Shown here piece by piece: positions 7,129-9,281 of a stretch of 9,281 bases of DNA. The stretch's first letter is position 1; each line of letters starts with the position of its first letter. The position numbers were made by a program, and so were the translations under genes. The stretch lies in NCBI GenBank assembly GCA_002393865.1, contig DGUD01000172.1, positions 1-9,281 of the forward strand, given 5' to 3'. Source of the stretch: Treponema sp. UBA4319 (GTDB lineage Bacteria > Spirochaetota > Spirochaetia > Treponematales > Treponemataceae). The notes under the pieces are model-generated. The model was not told the DNA's origin. It saw only the letters and a list, made by a program, of their open reading frames with translations, and did no database searches.

Positions 7129-7215
7129 ATAGAGGCAGTCCCAAAAGTCCCGGAAGAACTTCTGAAACTGATCAGAATCTACCTCGGTGCCCCTAAAACC
7201 TCAGAGGCTTCCCCT

Positions 7216-7243
7216 ATTATGACATATTTTACATTTTTGTAAA
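7216..7243 (-). promoter_or_regulatory. Probable promoter of the haemolysin III-like gene, with a palindrome over the -35
   Basis: On the minus strand TTTACA (7238-7243) and CATAAT (7216-7221), each 5/6 to consensus, are 16 bases apart. The predicted transcript would have a leader of about 90 bases before the ATG at 7118. The -35 box is one arm of a perfect inverted repeat, TTTACATTTTTGTAAA (7228-7243), which could be a repressor site. This is an AT-rich patch in an otherwise GC-rich region. Confidence 0.5.
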
Positions 7244-7250
7244 GGGGGAA

Positions 7251-7286
7251 AAGAAAAGTTTCCGCGGCTCCAGCGGCAACGCGGAA
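7251..7286 (-). terminator. Intrinsic terminator of the UDG-like gene
   Basis: On the minus strand, TTCCGCG (arm 7280-7286) and CGCGGAA (arm 7260-7266) form a 7-pair stem with a 13-base loop, followed by AAC and then TTTTCTT (7251-7257). It lies 17 bases beyond the stop at 7303 and just before the next gene's promoter, which separates the two transcripts. Confidence 0.65.
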
Positions 7287-7302
7287 GCATACGGGCGTCG
7301 CG

Positions 7303-8082
7303 CTACGCAAGGAAAATCTCGCGGCGATGCTGGAGCCCCAGAGCTGCAAGCGACGCCGGGAGGGAAAGCTCCGGATGCGCGGCGCGGAACGCGTTCAAAT
7401 CGACAAGGAAACGGTTCATCGAGAAATGCTGGTAGACAAAGACGTGCTCCCATGCGGGGCAAAAGCCCTGCTCCGCCCCATACGCGGCCTTGAGCGCATC
7501 CCGGTAGCCAAGGAAGAGCCCCTTGCCCTTGAGCTCCGCATAACCGACCAGCCAGAGCTGCGGGGCGGGGCTGCCGTCAGCACGGCATTCCACAAGGCGC
7601 TGGTGCAGCGTGGCGGCAAGCACAGCCATCCGCCGCTGGCTTTCCGCGATGAGCGCCTGCACTTCCGGGGCGCCGTTGCGGAGCAGGTAGCGCAGATGCG
7701 CCGTCTTTGCCGTGTGGACAGGGGTTTTGTTCATGATGAGCGCGTTCTTTCTGAAATCGACGTGCAGCTCCGGGTTCCGCCGGAAAAAGCCCTCGGCAAC
7801 CCGCCCGCTCTGCCCCACCAGGTAGCGGCGGTTGCGCGCCAGCTGCTCTTCCTTGCCGGGATTGTCACCGATAACGATGAGGGCAATGTCGTCTCCAGAG
7901 CACAGCTCGTCATAGGCGCGGTTGTACACCAGCGGCGTTTCCAGCGGGTACGGAGGCGTATCCGCCGCTGCTGCCGCTGCCTGGAGCGGAAGGAGCAGCG
8001 GGGCATAGCGTTCCCAGTCCCTGCACAGCGCCCTGTATTCCTCGCGGAACGCAGAGAAAGCAAGCCATTGCCCCTGCGTCAC
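7303..8082 (-). CDS. Uracil-DNA glycosylase superfamily protein
   Basis: The 259-residue soluble protein shows the pattern of the uracil-DNA glycosylase fold, whose members excise uracil or related bases from DNA. Visible motifs are IGDNPGKEEQ (71-80), corresponding to the Gly-x-x-Pro-Gly active-site loop of family 4/5-like enzymes; YLVGQSG (87-93), matching their Phe-Val-Gly-x-x-Gly; MNKTPVHT (117-124), in place of the usual Asn-x-x-Lys-Cys-Arg-Pro segment; and YQHFSMNR (217-224), where His219 may correspond to the C-terminal His loop. The Cys residues (20, 61, 166, 208) do not form the four-Cys iron-sulfur pattern of family 4. The gene starts with GTG at 8080-8082, supported by GGAGGG (8088-8093) 5 bases upstream. 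It begins 36 bases after the stop of the repeat protein and is probably co-transcribed with it. The fold assignment is fairly secure; true uracil-excising activity is not established. Confidence 0.75.
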   Translation of the reverse strand: MTQGQWLAFSAFREEYRALCRDWERYAPLLLPLQAAAAAADTPPYPLETPLVYNRAYDELCSGDDIALIVIGDNPGKEEQLARNRRYLVGQSGRVAEGFFRRNPELHVDFRKNALIMNKTPVHTAKTAHLRYLLRNGAPEVQALIAESQRRMAVLAATLHQRLVECRADGSPAPQLWLVGYAELKGKGLFLGYRDALKAAYGAEQGFCPAWEHVFVYQHFSMNRFLVDLNAFRAAHPELSLPASLAALGLQHRREIFLA

Positions 8083-8087
8083 CAGAG

Positions 8088-8093
8088 CCCTCC
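8088..8093 (-). promoter_or_regulatory. Shine-Dalgarno site supporting the GTG start of the UDG-like gene
   Basis: GGAGGG on the minus strand lies 5 bases before the GTG at 8080-8082. No ATG in this frame lies nearby, so the GTG is the likely start. Confidence 0.7.
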
Positions 8094-8118
8094 GGAGGCA
8101 AGAGCCGCGCGGTATGCC

Positions 8119-9281
8119 TTAGCGGCGCGCATCGGTAATGCGCATGGCGACGTTGACGGGAACCGACGGAAGCTTCTCCTGGGAGGCTTTGCCGACGCTG
8201 AAGAAGGCCATCGTGCCCTTCGTTCCGTTCTTCAGGAAGGGAATGCCGTCCTGAATGAGTTTTCCGTTGACGTAAACGCTGTAGGTATTCTTTGCGGTCG
8301 CCTCGATGCGGATTTTGTTGGTGGCGCCATAGCCTTTGTTGATTGCGCTGCTCGCATAGAAGTAGGCGGTGCCCTTGTCGTTCTTCTCCACAAGGTCGGT
8401 ATAGTTCTTGCCGTCCCAGGTGTAGAGGGCATACTCGCCGTCAACATTTATCTCAAAGCGGATATAGTCTTTGAGCATGCCGTTGGGCGCCGGCGTGGAA
8501 TAGCCGAAGACAAAGCCGAAGGCGCTCTTGTTGTAGCCGGACGTCTTCCGGAATTCGCCTTCGATGCTGGAGAACTGGCCGATTTCCGGCGTGGTATAGA
8601 AATAGCCGCAGTCAATGGTGCTGCTGAGGGACGGGGACATCCAGTCCTTGTACTGCGCGGAATTGTCGGCAGCGGCGGCATCTGCGCCGCTCTGGTTGGC
8701 GGCATTGTTCGCGGACGCAAGGCCAGCGCCGCTGGTGCCGGTGCCGTTCTTGTTTGTGCTGGCATTCGCGCCGCTGCCCGTGCCGTTCTTGTTCGCGTTG
8801 GCATTCGCGCCGTTGCTGCCGCTGCCGTTCTTGTTCGTGTTGGCATTCGCGGTGGCGCCGGTGCCCGTGCCGTTCTTGTTCGCGTTGGCATTCGCGCCGG
8901 TGGCGCTGGTGCCCGTGCCGTTCTTGTTTGTGTTGGCATTCGCGCCGTTGCCGTTGGTGCCCGTGCCATTTTTGCCTGCGTTGGCATTCGCGCCGGTGCC
9001 GTTGCTGCCCGTGCCATTTTTGCCTGCGTTGGCATTCGCGCCGTTGCCAGTGCCATTTTTGCCTGCGTTGGCATTGGTACCGCTACCGGCGCCGTTCTTG
9101 TTCGCGTTGCCATTGGTACCGCTACCGCTGCCGTTCTTGTTCGCGTTGTTTTGGGCGAGGGCATTGGTACTGCCGCCATTTTTATTCGCATTGGTATTCG
9201 CGCCGGTGCCAGTGCCGTTCTTGTTCGCGTTGGCATTCGCACCGCTGCCGTTGGTACCCGTGCCGTTCTTGTTCGCGTTGG
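8119..9281 (-). CDS. Asn/Gly-rich tandem-repeat protein with C-terminal beta-sandwich-like domain (5' end outside window)
   Basis: The frame ending in TAA at 8119-8121 stays open to the window edge, giving at least 387 codons; the start and any signal peptide lie beyond 9281. The N-terminal two-fifths or more of the visible part is a hydrophilic repeat tract built from Lys-Asn-Gly-Thr-Gly and Ala-Asn-Ala-Asn units, followed by an Ala/Asn/Asp-rich linker (ASANNAANQSGADAAAADN). The last 180 or so residues form a folded-looking domain rich in alternating hydrophobic, Gly and aromatic positions: DYIRFEINVDGEYALYTWDG, TNKIRIEATAKNTYSVYVNG and KGTMAFFSVG. This resembles concanavalin/LamG-type or DUF1080-like jelly-roll domains, which often bind carbohydrate; that is pattern recognition, not proof. 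An ATG at 8640 is inside the real frame and has no claim to be the start. The UDG-like gene follows 36 bases downstream. I do not recognise a named family for the whole protein. Confidence 0.85.
   Translation of the reverse strand, partial: NANKNGTGTNGSGANANANKNGTGTGANTNANKNGGSTNALAQNNANKNGSGSGTNGNANKNGAGSGTNANAGKNGTGNGANANAGKNGTGSNGTGANANAGKNGTGTNGNGANANTNKNGTGTSATGANANANKNGTGTGATANANTNKNGSGSNGANANANKNGTGSGANASTNKNGTGTSGAGLASANNAANQSGADAAAADNSAQYKDWMSPSLSSTIDCGYFYTTPEIGQFSSIEGEFRKTSGYNKSAFGFVFGYSTPAPNGMLKDYIRFEINVDGEYALYTWDGKNYTDLVEKNDKGTAYFYASSAINKGYGATNKIRIEATAKNTYSVYVNGKLIQDGIPFLKNGTKGTMAFFSVGKASQEKLPSVPVNVAMRITDARR
8722..9281 (-). repeat. In-frame tandem repeats, at least 13 copies, 39-48 bases each
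   Basis: Thirteen Lys-Asn-Gly cores are visible, read on the minus strand with spacings of 13, 14, 15 or 16 codons. The array continues past the window edge. Typical units are KNGTGTGANTNAN (13) and KNGTGTNGNGANANTN (16). Length changes are whole codons and mostly add or remove Thr-Gly, Asn-Gly or Ala-Asn steps, so the frame is kept. Base-level subfamilies exist: three consecutive units share ATTTTTGCCTGCGTTGGCAT (plus strand, around 8968, 9015 and 9055), and two share GGTACCGCTACCG near 9076 and 9115, which indicates local duplications. Confidence 0.93.

Noticed and set aside
6252..7130. Haemolysin III-like start at the ATG at 7130
   Set aside because: No ribosome-binding sequence precedes it, and the GGAG serving the ATG at 7118 overlaps it at ideal spacing.
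8448..9242. 264-codon minus-strand frame with Thr-Arg-Met-Pro repeats
   Set aside because: It is an out-of-frame reading of the Lys-Asn-Gly repeats. The frame ending at 8119 is open through the same region and runs on into a folded domain, while this one ends within that domain.
8722..9281. CRISPR array
   Set aside because: Repeats are imperfect, directly adjacent, multiples of three and in a continuous coding frame; there are no unique spacers or cas genes.

Overview
The window is a 9.3 kb stretch of a bacterial chromosome, GC-rich by eye and densely coded. Codon choice favours G/C in third positions throughout, and no obvious break in composition suggests a recently acquired island. There are no rRNA or tRNA genes, CRISPR arrays, transposases or phage genes. 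The organism cannot be named with confidence. An anaerobe is suggested by the two-[4Fe-4S] aldo/keto reductase, and a Treponema-like spirochaete is a tentative guess from the overall mix of gene families. That guess rests on general family knowledge, not on a marker gene.

Plus strand, 1-4870: the 3' end of pyrG (CTP synthase) is followed 25 bases later by guaA (GMP synthase), so two glutamine-dependent nucleotide amidotransferases sit in tandem. GuaA is 629 residues, about 100 more than the usual bacterial enzyme, because its C-terminal dimerisation region has the expanded layout of the eukaryotic enzyme. A MATE-family transporter starts 20 bases after guaA. After a 125-base gap with several possible RNA pairings comes an integral-membrane acyltransferase-3 protein.

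Minus strand, 9281-4939, read in order of transcription: (1) the C-terminal part of a large protein with at least 13 imperfect Asn/Gly/Thr/Ala repeats centred on Lys-Asn-Gly, ending in a predicted beta-sandwich domain; (2) a GTG-initiated protein of the uracil-DNA glycosylase superfamily, closed by a hairpin-plus-T-tract terminator; (3) a haemolysin III/PAQR-type membrane protein with a charged cytosolic N-terminal extension, preceded by its own likely promoter; (4) an aldo/keto reductase with a C-terminal ferredoxin-like domain, whose best promoter would give an essentially leaderless mRNA. The acyltransferase and reductase genes converge at about 4871-4938.

Most of the window is recognisable housekeeping or common accessory functions. 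I do not see a clear new multi-gene system. The points most worth a second look are the expanded GuaA with Cys replacing Pro in its catalytic His-Pro-Glu motif, the possible translational switch before the acyltransferase, the leaderless reductase promoter, and the repeat protein next to a divergent UDG-fold protein.
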